From Bacteroidaceae bacterium (GTDB taxonomy: Bacteria; Bacteroidota; Bacteroidia; Bacteroidales; Bacteroidaceae): a stretch of DNA of 64,000 nucleotides. The stretch lies in assembly GCA_017534815.1 (NCBI GenBank), contig JAFXVS010000050.1, positions 34,244-98,243 on the forward strand, given 5' to 3'. Positions 9,914-17,304 of the stretch are shown one piece after another. A program made the position numbers and the translations under genes. Position 1 is the stretch's first letter; each line of letters starts with the position of its first letter. The notes beneath the pieces are model-generated. The model was not told where the DNA came from, made no database searches, and saw only the letters and a list, made by a program, of their open reading frames with translations.

Positions 9914-10732
9914 TTAGCCCATCTTTTTCGCTTCGTTCCACCAAGCATCCATTTGTTCTAAGGTCAGGTCTTTCAAGTCCTGGCCTTTTTCTTTCGCCTT
10001 GGCTTCCACGTAATTAAAGCGTTTGATGAACTTCTGGTTGGTGTGTTCGAGGGCATTGTCAGGATTGATCTTGTAGAGGCGGGCAGCGTTGATGAGACTG
10101 AACATCACATCGCCAAACTCCTCAGTGGCATGGCGCTTGGCAGCTTCCTTCGCCTCCTCCGTCTCGGCGTTGTTGTAGAGCGTCTCCACCTCAGCCTCAA
10201 ACTCCGTGATTTCCTCCTTCACCTTCTTCCACACATCACGACGCTCTTCCCAATCGAAGCCCACGTTGCGTGCCTTGTCCTGAATGCGGTAAGCCTTGAC
10301 GAGCGAGGGTAGGGCATCGGGCACTCCAGAGAGCACAGTCTTGTTGCCGTCTTTCTCCTTCGTCTTGATCTGCTCCCAAGTCTGGCGCACCTGATCTGGT
10401 GTGTTTGCCACCACTTCACCATAGACGTGAGGATGGCGGAAGATGAGCTTGTCGCAGAGCTTGTGGCACACGTCAGCCACATCGAACGCACCTTTCTCCT
10501 CGCCAATCTTCGAGTAGAAGACGATGTGGAGCAGCACGTCGCCCAGTTCCTTGCAGATATTGAGATTGTCCTCCTTGATGAGGGCGTCGCAGAGTTCGTA
10601 AGTCTCTTCAATCGTGTTAGGACGCAGCGATTCGTTCGTCTGTTTCCTGTCCCATGGGCACTTCTCGCGGAGGTCATCCATCACGTCCAGCAGACGTCCA
10701 AATGCCTCCATCTTCTCCTGTCTTGTATGCAT
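9914..10732 (-). CDS. mazG: Nucleoside triphosphate pyrophosphohydrolase MazG
   Basis: 272 residues, full length for the two-domain MazG. The enzyme hydrolyses NTPs and dNTPs to monophosphates and pyrophosphate, cleaning the nucleotide pool. The N-terminal domain carries KCPWDRKQTNESLRPNTIEE followed by the metal-binding E-E-x-x-E-x-x-D pattern in IEETYELCDAL; the second domain has HATEEFGDVMFSLINAARLY near residues 205-225. It is transcribed toward metH (convergent, 21 bases between stops). A TACCTTTG element on the minus strand at 10772-10779 lies 40 bases upstream of its ATG. Confidence 0.96.
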   Translation of the reverse strand: MHTRQEKMEAFGRLLDVMDDLREKCPWDRKQTNESLRPNTIEETYELCDALIKEDNLNICKELGDVLLHIVFYSKIGEEKGAFDVADVCHKLCDKLIFRHPHVYGEVVANTPDQVRQTWEQIKTKEKDGNKTVLSGVPDALPSLVKAYRIQDKARNVGFDWEERRDVWKKVKEEITEFEAEVETLYNNAETEEAKEAAKRHATEEFGDVMFSLINAARLYKINPDNALEHTNQKFIKRFNYVEAKAKEKGQDLKDLTLEQMDAWWNEAKKMG

Positions 10733-10771
10733 AATCGTCTATTATATATAATGTGTACCAAAAATTTTCGG

Positions 10772-10779
10772 CAAAGGTA
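10772..10779 (-). promoter_or_regulatory. -7 element TACCTTTG for mazG
   Basis: Minus-strand match to TAnnTTTG, 40 bases upstream of the mazG start. No convincing -33 element is seen. Confidence 0.6.
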
Positions 10780-10799
10780 CGAAATTTTCCTTGAAAATA

Positions 10800-10840
10800 T
10801 TTGTGGGAAAGGAAAAATAACACTACCTTTGCACTCGCAA
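10800..10840 (+). promoter_or_regulatory. Promoter of tRNA-Ser
   Basis: TTTG at 10800-10803, 20-base spacer, TACCTTTG at 10824-10831. The 17 bases TACCTTTGCACTCGCAA (10824-10840) recur exactly upstream of tRNA-Glu (16943-16959). Predicted transcript start about 10838, giving a leader of roughly 58 bases. Confidence 0.75.
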
Positions 10841-10895
10841 TTGACAGGGGAGCACATTTAAGCACCTCTTCATGCAATTCAGAACGCACAGTTCC

Positions 10896-10982
10896 GGAAG
10901 GATGGGTGAGTGGCTGAAACCACCAGTTTGCTAAACTGACGTACGGGTTACCGTACCGGGGGTTCGAATCCCCCTCCTTCCG
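10896..10982 (+). tRNA. tRNA-Ser (anticodon GCU)
   Basis: 87-nt class II tRNA. Acceptor stem GGAAGGA (10896-10902) pairs with TCCTTCC (10975-10981), discriminator G at 10982. Anticodon loop TTGCTAA gives anticodon GCU, reading AGC/AGU serine codons. The long variable arm (GTACGGGTTACCGTAC) is typical of tRNA-Ser, and the T arm is GGGGGTTCGAATCCCCC. CCA is not encoded. Two 87-bp repeats follow directly. Confidence 0.96.
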
Positions 10983-10983
10983 C

Positions 10984-11157
10984 AACCGCAGGTCAGGAAG
11001 CCATGGGGATGAGAACCCCGGGGTTCGTCATCGCGAAGCGCTTTCGCAGAAAGACTCCCCCTCCTTCCGCAACCGCAGGTCAGGAAGCCATGGGGATGAG
11101 ACCCCCGGGGTTCGTCATCGCGAAGCGCTTTCGCAAAAAGACTCCCCCTCCTTCCGC
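10984..11157 (+). repeat. Two 87-bp tandem repeats that re-create the tRNA-Ser 3' end
   Basis: Units 10984-11070 and 11071-11157 differ at only two positions. Each unit ends with CCCCCTCCTTCCGC, identical to the 3' strand of the tRNA-Ser T arm/acceptor stem plus the base after it, so that sequence occurs three times at exactly 87-base spacing, and the following AACCGCAGGT also occurs three times. The unit length equals the tRNA length. Each unit holds a near-palindrome GCGAAGCGCTTTCGC and a GGGGTTCG reminiscent of a T arm. Because 87 is a multiple of 3, one frame reads a repeated basic peptide (IAKRFRRKTPPPSATAG), but it runs through the terminator and is not called as a gene. The array lies between tRNA and terminator and should be co-transcribed. 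The layout recalls the E. coli tyrT locus. Confidence 0.9.
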
Positions 11158-11175
11158 AACCGCAGGTACAGTTCC

Positions 11176-11206
11176 AGAGAGACTTTCAGAAGTCTCTCTT
11201 TTTTTG
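11176..11206 (+). terminator. Terminator of the tRNA-Ser/repeat transcript
   Basis: Perfect 10-bp stem AGAGAGACTT (11176-11185) / AAGTCTCTCT (11190-11199), loop TCAG, followed by a run of T. It also lies 22 bases after the stop of the convergent LytTR gene. Confidence 0.9.
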
Positions 11207-11227
11207 TATGTTGTTGGAGCTTCCCAT

Positions 11228-12088
11228 TCACACCCCTTTAATGGCTTCCTTCACTTGTGCCATGTTGCTGCGTGAAACGGGAATGGATTTGTGGCAATGC
11301 TTGATGAGCAGTTGGGTGGTGCCTGAACGAGAAACGATTTGTTCCACTTGTCCGAGATTGGCGAGAAAAGCACGATGGCAACGGACAATCATAGGATAGG
11401 TGTGTAACTGATCCTCTATCTGTTTAGAGGTGGCACGAAGCATGTCATCACGCACTTGACCCTCATACAGATAAAATACCTTCATGTAGTTGCCGACAGC
11501 CTCAATGTATAAGAGGTCAGAAACAGGAAGTGTGAGGGTTTCACTGGTGGTACCTGTGAGTGTGATACATGAAGAAGGTTGTGTGCCCTTCGCTGATTCC
11601 TGTGATTTCAGTAATTGCTCGTTCAATTGTTTTGTCTCTCTCAGTTCGGACGCCAGATATCGGCTGCGGAATTTGAAGCGCCAATACAAACCTATGGCGA
11701 AAGAACAAAAGGCGATAATGACTAAAGATTCGAAATAATTGCTCCATGAGAGTTGGTTGCCTCCTATTTTATCATTCATGGCAAAATGACGATAGAGGCA
11801 AATGACCAGTGCAATCAACGGTGTGTTGATAATTTGAAACCAGAGGTTGCGACGGATGATGTAGCTAACTCCCTGTTCGATGGATCTTGGTTTCTTGACC
11901 ACATATTTCAGTACACCTTCCGTCATCATGCAACTCATGATTCCCAACACCCATAACGCCAACAGATGAACGTATGCTTGCCATTGCCACGCATCGAGTC
12001 CGAATGGCTTGAACACAGCCAATGCCACCACCATAAACGTGGTGCTAATGATGCGTATTGTTATTGTTTCTTTCCGTCCTTTATTCAT
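11228..12088 (-). CDS. Membrane-anchored LytTR-family transcriptional regulator
   Basis: 286 residues from the ATG at 12086-12088. About four hydrophobic segments occupy residues 10-150, a short coiled linker follows (SELRETKQLNEQLLKSQE), and the C-terminal 100 residues form a LytTR DNA-binding domain (DLLYIEAVGNYMKVFY, then MIVRCHRAFLANL, ending SRSNMAQVKEAIKGV). Such proteins bind DNA while embedded in the inner membrane. In-frame ATGs exist upstream at 12118 and 12136, but the only good promoter element on this strand (TACCTTTG, 12097-12104) sits between them and 12088, so the downstream start is preferred; the message would then be leaderless or nearly so. It is divergent from the TonB receptor gene, a possible target (inference). 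Confidence 0.85.
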   Translation of the reverse strand: MNKGRKETITIRIISTTFMVVALAVFKPFGLDAWQWQAYVHLLALWVLGIMSCMMTEGVLKYVVKKPRSIEQGVSYIIRRNLWFQIINTPLIALVICLYRHFAMNDKIGGNQLSWSNYFESLVIIAFCSFAIGLYWRFKFRSRYLASELRETKQLNEQLLKSQESAKGTQPSSCITLTGTTSETLTLPVSDLLYIEAVGNYMKVFYLYEGQVRDDMLRATSKQIEDQLHTYPMIVRCHRAFLANLGQVEQIVSRSGTTQLLIKHCHKSIPVSRSNMAQVKEAIKGV

Positions 12089-12096
12089 ATAGTCGA

Positions 12097-12104
12097 CAAA
12101 GGTA
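12097..12104 (-). promoter_or_regulatory. -7 element TACCTTTG directly upstream of the LytTR gene
   Basis: Minus-strand element whose last base is only 8 bases from the ATG at 12088, predicting a leaderless or near-leaderless mRNA. A TTTG lies 23 bases further upstream, a slightly long spacer. Confidence 0.55.
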
Positions 12105-12153
12105 CGGATTTTTTCTGTCATTCGTCCCAAAACCATACAGAATATCCCAATTA

Positions 12154-12185
12154 TTTGTTGGTATAAGCAGAAGAGTGTACCTTTG
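12154..12185 (+). promoter_or_regulatory. Promoter of the TonB-dependent receptor
   Basis: TTTG at 12154-12157, 20-base spacer, TACCTTTG at 12178-12185; 37 bases upstream of the preferred ATG. Confidence 0.8.
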
Positions 12186-12222
12186 CAGCCGATTTTAGAT
12201 ACTTAATAAAGTGAAAGAAAAG

Positions 12223-14568
12223 ATGAAAAGTATGTTTTTAGGAGCAACAATGATGTTGTTCTTTCTGATGCCCTCAATGATGAGGGCACAAGCCACACAA
12301 GTTGTCAGGGGACAAGTTTGCGATGTGGCATCAGGAGAACCCATGATGGGCGTGACAATCACGGTGGAAAATGGAATCACAATGGGTGCCATATCGGATA
12401 TGGACGGCAATTTCGTGGTGGAGAATGTACCTGTAGGACGCCACTCCATCAGGGCTACCTTTATTGGTTATGAGCCAGTGCTGCTGAAGGAGCAGTTGCT
12501 TTCGTCAGGTAAGGAATTGGTGCTGAACTTGCGCATGCGTGAAAATATTGCTGAACTTGGTGAGGTGGTGGTCAAACCTCGTGTGAACAAGCAGATGCCT
12601 CTCAACGAAATGGCACAGGTGGGCGCTCGCATGTTCAGCGTGGAGGAAGCCAGCCGTTATGCAGGTGGAATGTCCGATCCTGCCCGTACTGCTTCCATGT
12701 TTGCAGGAGTCGCTACAGGTGGAGCCACTAATGGCATCAGCATTCATGGTAATTCTCCCCAAATGTTGCAATGGCGTGTAGAAGGTGTCGAAATCCATAA
12801 TCCTAATCACTTCGCTGAAATCACAGAGGCTGGTGGTGGTGTGTTCACATCGCTCAACGGTACCGTGCTTGCCAACAGCGATTTCCTGACGGGTGCCATG
12901 CCTGCAGAGTTTGGCAATGCCCTCTCTGGAGCTTTTGACATGAAGATGCGCGTAGGTAACAATAGTAAATATGAACATGCTGTGCAGGTAGGAACGCTTG
13001 GGGTCGATTTCGCTTCTGAAGGTCCATTGGGCAAGAATTCCAAAGCATCATATTTGGTGAATTACAGATACAGTTTCCTTGAAATTGCCAAGAAACTCCA
13101 TGCCATCAACATGGATAAGGAGACACTGGACTATCAGGATTTGAGTTTCAAGTTCAATCTCCCCACCACCAAGGCTGGCACTTTTGCTGTGTGGTTTACT
13201 GGACTGATTGACAACTACGAAAACGAAGTGCCCGACCTGTCAGATTGGAAGACGCTGTGGGACTCGAACGATTCGTGGTCGCGTCAGAAGAATTGGGCAT
13301 TGGGCGTCAATCATAGTTTTCGTTTTAAGACAGGTGGAACGCTTCGTTCCAGCATTGCCTATACTGGTGATTACCGAAGGCTGGCACAAAACGATTATGA
13401 CGAACAGATGACCAAGATGCCTGATATGTCTGGCCGTAATGTTTCCTGGAATTTGATTGCCGACGTGCAGCATCAGCACAAGTTCTCTTCACGCTACACC
13501 ATGCAGAACGGCATCAATCATCAGCACATGGACTTCTGCACATGGTTAGACTACATCAAGGTAGTGGGCGGTCCCATGTATCGTGTCTATGAATCAGAAG
13601 GCAACACGGGACTTACCCGCTTCTACACAAATCACAAACTTGCGTTGAGCCATCGACTCACCGCTGTAGCTGGGGCAAATGTCATGTGGTTCAACCTCAA
13701 CAACCAATGGCTGTTTGAACCTCGTGTCAGTATGCAATACAAGACCTCCGCATCCAGCACGCTCTCAGTGGCATACGCTATGAACAGCCGCAAGGAAGCC
13801 ATTGATTCGTATTTCGTGACGATGGAAGGTGGAAATCCTAATAAAAATCTTGGTCTGACTCGTTCTCACTATCTCTCAGCTTCCTTCGCTCAGCGTTTGG
13901 GCGAGAATGCCATGCTGAAGGTAGAGCCTTACTGGCAGTGGCTTTTCGATGTACCTGTGGAGCAGGGTAGTACGTACTCCATCATAAACCACCGCAAGTT
14001 CTTTCAAGATCGTGCGCTGGTCAACGAGGGTGTGGGTCGTAACTACGGCATTGACCTTACGTTGGAACGCTATTTGAAAGATGGCTTCTATGGCATGTTC
14101 ACAGCCACCCTCTTCAAGTCAGAATATCGCGATGCGCAAGGTCTGTGGCATCATTCGCGCCACGACCGTGGTTACATCACAAACATCTTAGGTGGTAAGG
14201 AATGGATGGTGGGACACGCTCGCAAGAACATCTTTGGCGTCAACGGCAGACTTACCCTGATGGGCGGGGATCGCTACACACCGATGCCAGAGGGACTCAC
14301 TTATGAGGATGTGATGGAGCGCCCCGACAAGTCTATTCCAGAAGACGATGGTGCCGATCCATACAGCCGTCAGATGAAGATGAATGTGGGTTACGCTTTC
14401 TCCGTAAAATACACCATCAACAAGAAGCGTACTTCTCATCATTTTATCCTCGAATACCTGCAGATGCGCACCTTCCACGGGCAAACCTTCGACCTAAAGA
14501 CCCATGAGGTTGTAGATAAATATACTTCGCTGACTTTCCCAAACATTGCCTACAGAGTGGAGTTTTAG
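12223..14568 (+). CDS. TonB-dependent outer-membrane receptor
   Basis: About 781 residues from the ATG at 12223, giving the signal peptide MKSMFLGATMMLFFLMPSMM; a GTG four codons upstream is the alternative. After the signal comes a carboxypeptidase-regulatory-like beta-sandwich (VRGQVCDVASGEPMMGVTIT to about residue 105), then a plug domain (GISIHGNSPQMLQWRVEGVE and FLTGAMPAEFGNALSGAFDM) and a beta-barrel ending in the aromatic-rich SLTFPNIAYRVEF. It imports an unknown ligand across the outer membrane using TonB energy. No SusD partner follows, so it is not a classical glycan-uptake SusC/D pair. It is transcribed divergently from the LytTR regulator. Confidence 0.92.
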   Translation: MKSMFLGATMMLFFLMPSMMRAQATQVVRGQVCDVASGEPMMGVTITVENGITMGAISDMDGNFVVENVPVGRHSIRATFIGYEPVLLKEQLLSSGKELVLNLRMRENIAELGEVVVKPRVNKQMPLNEMAQVGARMFSVEEASRYAGGMSDPARTASMFAGVATGGATNGISIHGNSPQMLQWRVEGVEIHNPNHFAEITEAGGGVFTSLNGTVLANSDFLTGAMPAEFGNALSGAFDMKMRVGNNSKYEHAVQVGTLGVDFASEGPLGKNSKASYLVNYRYSFLEIAKKLHAINMDKETLDYQDLSFKFNLPTTKAGTFAVWFTGLIDNYENEVPDLSDWKTLWDSNDSWSRQKNWALGVNHSFRFKTGGTLRSSIAYTGDYRRLAQNDYDEQMTKMPDMSGRNVSWNLIADVQHQHKFSSRYTMQNGINHQHMDFCTWLDYIKVVGGPMYRVYESEGNTGLTRFYTNHKLALSHRLTAVAGANVMWFNLNNQWLFEPRVSMQYKTSASSTLSVAYAMNSRKEAIDSYFVTMEGGNPNKNLGLTRSHYLSASFAQRLGENAMLKVEPYWQWLFDVPVEQGSTYSIINHRKFFQDRALVNEGVGRNYGIDLTLERYLKDGFYGMFTATLFKSEYRDAQGLWHHSRHDRGYITNILGGKEWMVGHARKNIFGVNGRLTLMGGDRYTPMPEGLTYEDVMERPDKSIPEDDGADPYSRQMKMNVGYAFSVKYTINKKRTSHHFILEYLQMRTFHGQTFDLKTHEVVDKYTSLTFPNIAYRVEF

Positions 14569-14882
14569 TGTCATGAATAATGCGATTAAGCGAGGGCAGA
14601 GCCGATCTTGCTTGAATTATGCCGAGCATAGCATTTTGCACGCAGTAAATTTGCAAGAAACGATGGAATGTGCTATCTTTGTGGCAAAATTGAAAGGATA
14701 TTCTACTTTTTGTACAGTAGATGTGCAGTTGTTGTGCATCACTTGTTCAGTCTGTCACTGGACAAATACTGGACAAATACTGAACAAGTACAGAACAACA
14801 ACGATACATTCTCCCTGCTTACACCCAAACTAACACGTCAATAGTACGAGGTTTGATACAATACAAAAAATAGGAGACACAA
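14569..14882 (+). other. Intergenic region with promoter and structured leader
   Basis: No gene is supported here. The promoter consists of TTTG (14650-14653), a 20-base spacer and TATCTTTG (14674-14681). The transcript would have a leader of about 195 bases. That leader holds a large hairpin: GTTGTTGT (14728-14735) pairs with ACAACAAC (14795-14802) and ACTTGTTCAG (14741-14750) with CTGAACAAGT (14780-14789). Within and overlapping it, an 11-base unit is repeated in tandem (next entry). Confidence 0.7.
14758..14801 (+). repeat. Four tandem 11-base units (CTGGACAAATA type)
   Basis: CTGGACAAATA twice exactly, then CTGAACAAGTA, then CAGAACAACA. They form the loop and 3' arm of the leader hairpin upstream of the frameshifted gene. 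Confidence 0.8.
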
Positions 14883-15607
14883 ATGATGAAGAAGAAAAGA
14901 ACAACCACGGGTTTGATGCTGACAGGTAGCCTTCGCAAGTCTGGAGTGACTATTTACCAGCGTAATGGCCAAATGATTACACGCACGGCAACGTCGAACG
15001 AGAAGCGTAGCAACACGTTGCCACAGTTTGTGCAACGGCAGAAGATGAGGCACACCATAAAGCTCTGGAAGATGCTGAGTTTTTGTGAGACGTTGTTTAC
15101 GGAACGCCAAACGGCCTACCAGAACTTCGCATCACTGGCAATAGACTTCCGGCAGTGTATGTGCCCAAGGGGTTGATGAGTGACGCATCGTTCTTGATGC
15201 CAGGCATACCGATGAGCGATGGCACACTGCCCACAGTGAAGCAACAATTGGGTGAGGTTGGTGGTTCTCCTGCCTTGATAACCGACCTTAAGGCCGACGA
15301 ATGGCATTATGACGAAAGGTTATTGTTTTATACTGCGGTTCAGAACATTGAACACAATATGCCACGGGTACGTTTCACCATGCGTGAACTGTCACGGCTC
15401 GACATGATTGTGGTGGACGGACATTTGGCACTTGTGGGTGAGGAGTTCGCTGAAGACATGAAAGGTTGGGCATTGGTGCAGGTGGTCGGCGAACGTTGTT
15501 CACCACAGACTATCGTCACCCGTTGCACTTTGTACGAACAATACACAACAGAAGAGGCTATCCAAACTGCTGTAAAGAGTTATGGTGGACTAACAGAAAA
15601 ATTGTAA
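14883..15607 (+). pseudogene. Frameshifted gene of unknown function
   Basis: Two frames together read as one protein of about 240 residues. The first (from ATG 14883) is basic (MMKKKRTTTGLMLTGSLRKS, later RHTIKLWKMLSFCETLF) and ends at 15176 after a nonsense-looking FRQCMCPRG. The second picks up in another frame at about 15146 with LPAVYVPKGLMSDASFLMPG and continues smoothly to a stop at 15607. Restoring one base near 15141-15146 joins them into a continuous sequence. The second part has alternating charged and hydrophobic residues and no recognised domain. Either a one-base loss has disabled the gene, or the base is a sequencing error; programmed frameshifting is less likely because no slippery run is present at the junction. 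I do not recognise the family. Confidence 0.65.
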
Positions 15608-15715
15608 TATTGACAACCAAGTTTGTGTTTCAGCCTATCATTGAGCAAATCGCAGGGCTGTTGCACTTTAAGAACGTGACCACTCATCACAAAATCCTAC
15701 AGAATATCCCAGAAA

Positions 15716-15747
15716 TTTGCTGGAATATTTATTTTGCCGTATCTTTG
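15716..15747 (+). promoter_or_regulatory. Promoter of the DUF3795 gene
   Basis: TTTG 15716-15719, 20-base spacer, TATCTTTG 15740-15747. About 100 bases upstream of the preferred start. Confidence 0.75.
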
Positions 15748-15849
15748 CAAACAAAAATGATAGTATGTGTAAAAAATAGAACAATGACTATACGTTTAGT
15801 ACAGGCAGATGATGCGAGGCTTTTTCCCAATGCTGAAACGATGGAAAGT

Positions 15850-16218
15850 ATGAATAAAATGATTGCATGCTGTGGCATCAACTGCGAGACCTGTGAGGCT
15901 CGCATCGCCACGATGAAGAACGATGACAAGATGCGCGTTGAGGTTGCGAAGAAATGGTGCGAGATGAACCACACCGACCAGATTACGCCTGAGAGCATTA
16001 ATTGTACGGGTTGCCGTGTGGAAGGTGTCAAGTTCTACTTCTGCAGCCACATGTGCGAGGTGCACAAATGTGTGGCCGCCAAGGGTTACGAAACCTGCGG
16101 CGAGTGTCCCGATAAGAACTCGTGCAAGAAGGTGGGTGCCATCTGGGAGAATTGTGCTGAGGCGAAGGGAAATTTGGAAGCCTTGAACGAGGCATTTAAG
16201 TTAGGACAAAAAATATAA
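15850..16218 (+). CDS. DUF3795 cysteine-rich protein
   Basis: 122 residues with ten or more cysteines in CxxC-like pairs: CCGINCETCEAR near the start, NCTGCRVEG, FYFCSHMCEVHKC, ETCGECPDKNSCKKV and ENCAEA. This matches DUF3795, a small presumed metal-binding family of unknown function. The start MNKMIACCGINC matches how relatives begin; the frame stays open upstream to other ATGs (15757, 15784, 15841), which would add an unrelated-looking N-terminus. It is followed 5 bases later by the CAT-like gene, so the pair is probably co-transcribed. Cytoplasmic (no signal). The metal or partner is unknown. Confidence 0.88.
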   Translation: MNKMIACCGINCETCEARIATMKNDDKMRVEVAKKWCEMNHTDQITPESINCTGCRVEGVKFYFCSHMCEVHKCVAAKGYETCGECPDKNSCKKVGAIWENCAEAKGNLEALNEAFKLGQKI

Positions 16219-16223
16219 AAACA

Positions 16224-16853
16224 ATGAAACAGGAAATCAACCCCAAGGATACCAATAGAGCCATCGCCTTTGAGTTGTGGACGAAGTCGCCCATGCCGAT
16301 GGTGACACTCACCAAGACTTTCGATGTGAGTCATATTACAATGATGAGCAAGAAGACGGGGTGGAAATTCAATATGCTCCTGTGTTGGTGCATCGGAAGA
16401 GTTGCAAGCCAAATCGAAGAATTCTACCTATTGCCAGAGCGTGGAAAACTGTTCAGGTATGACCGCTTGGCTATCAATGTCATCGTGAACAACAAGGAGG
16501 GTGGTATCAACTCGTGCGACATCCCATATTCCGATGATTTGGATCAGTTCAACACAGACTACCTGACCATGACTCAGACTGCCAGCGCCACGTGCCAAAA
16601 TTCCTCTATTGAGGATGCGATGATTGTGGGGACTTCAGCTGTTGTGACCACAGAACTCGACTGCATCGTCAACCAATACAGCGGCATCTTCAACAACCCC
16701 TTCTTGGCATGGGGCAAATATAGGCGCAATCAGGACAAGACGACACTTCCCATTTCCTTCCAGTTTCACCATGTACAGATGGATGGTGGACAAGCCGCGC
16801 TGTTTTTGGAAGAATTACAAAAGACCATCAATTCAATAGATGGAAGACCATGA
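16224..16853 (+). CDS. Chloramphenicol-acetyltransferase-like acyltransferase
   Basis: 209 residues, close to the usual length for CAT trimers. The hallmark HHxxxDG motif is HHVQMDG at 182-188, followed by the expected helix QAALFLEELQ; the histidine activates the substrate hydroxyl for acetyl transfer from acetyl-CoA. Early signatures (FELWTKSPMPMVTLTKTFDV) also fit the CAT fold. Many chromosomal relatives in gut Bacteroidota do not give chloramphenicol resistance, so the acceptor is unknown. It starts 5 bases after the DUF3795 stop, suggesting one transcript. A drug-resistance role is possible but not supported by any mobile-element context here. Confidence 0.88.
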   Translation: MKQEINPKDTNRAIAFELWTKSPMPMVTLTKTFDVSHITMMSKKTGWKFNMLLCWCIGRVASQIEEFYLLPERGKLFRYDRLAINVIVNNKEGGINSCDIPYSDDLDQFNTDYLTMTQTASATCQNSSIEDAMIVGTSAVVTTELDCIVNQYSGIFNNPFLAWGKYRRNQDKTTLPISFQFHHVQMDGGQAALFLEELQKTINSIDGRP

Positions 16854-16942
16854 AATGGACGGCATAGTCAGACCCATTAAGGATTTTTCGCCGATTAACA
16901 TTCTTTAACGCCTTTTCGTGCATGTATGTCATAAAAACATCG

Positions 16943-16959
16943 TACCTTTGCACTCGCAA
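16943..16959 (+). promoter_or_regulatory. Promoter of tRNA-Glu
   Basis: TACCTTTG at 16943-16950 inside TACCTTTGCACTCGCAA, identical to the tRNA-Ser promoter. The tRNA begins 8 bases after this block. Confidence 0.75.
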
Positions 16960-16967
16960 ACGAAAAA

Positions 16968-17042
16968 GGCGCTTTCGTCTAGCGGCTAGGACACATGCCT
17001 CTCACGCATGGAACACGAGTTCGATTCTCGTAGGCGCTACCA
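16968..17042 (+). tRNA. tRNA-Glu (anticodon CUC), CCA encoded
   Basis: Acceptor GGCGCTT (16968-16974) pairs with AGGCGCT (17032-17038), with G-U pairs at the terminal pair and at pair 6; discriminator A at 17039 followed by CCA. The anticodon loop CTCTCAC between CATGC and GCATG gives CUC, reading GAG. T arm ACGAGTTCGATTCTCGT. Confidence 0.95.
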
Positions 17043-17046
17043 AAAC

Positions 17047-17080
17047 AACAGCAGAATCCACACGGGTTCTGCTGTTTGTT
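17047..17080 (+). terminator. Terminator of tRNA-Glu
   Basis: Hairpin of ACAGCAGAATCC and GGGTTCTGCTGT (one mismatch) with loop ACAC, followed by TTGTT, starting 5 bases after the tRNA. Confidence 0.85.
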
Positions 17081-17223
17081 ATATGGAGGGTTGCATCCGT
17101 ATGTCTTTTCCTGTTCCGGGTCGGAAGGGCTTCTTTTGTTTTGTGATTGCAAGTTTGGAGGAAGGAATGATGATTCCTTCGGGGTAACTTTTTGGAAGAA
17201 TATGTGAAAAAAGTGTGAAATGC

Positions 17224-17254
17224 TTGGTGGATAAAGAGGAAAGAACTACCTTTG
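17224..17254 (+). promoter_or_regulatory. Promoter of the lemA/htpX operon
   Basis: TTG 17224-17226, 20-base spacer, TACCTTTG 17247-17254; 50 bases before the lemA start. Confidence 0.8.
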
Positions 17255-17304
17255 CAACATATTTAGTAAAAAAGAAATCATAAATCACTAAAACTATCAC
17301 TATT

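Noticed and set aside
11003-11275. Frame encoding a repeated basic peptide across the tRNA-Ser repeats
   Set aside because: It runs through the terminator hairpin and into the antisense of the LytTR gene. Kept only as a possibility in the repeat finding.
15466-15849. Upstream extension of the DUF3795 frame
   Set aside because: The extension overlaps the end of the frameshifted gene and the promoter at 15716-15747; its residues do not resemble the family.
16224-16853. Chloramphenicol resistance gene on a mobile element
   Set aside because: The protein is CAT-like, but there is no mobile-element context and many chromosomal relatives are not resistance enzymes.
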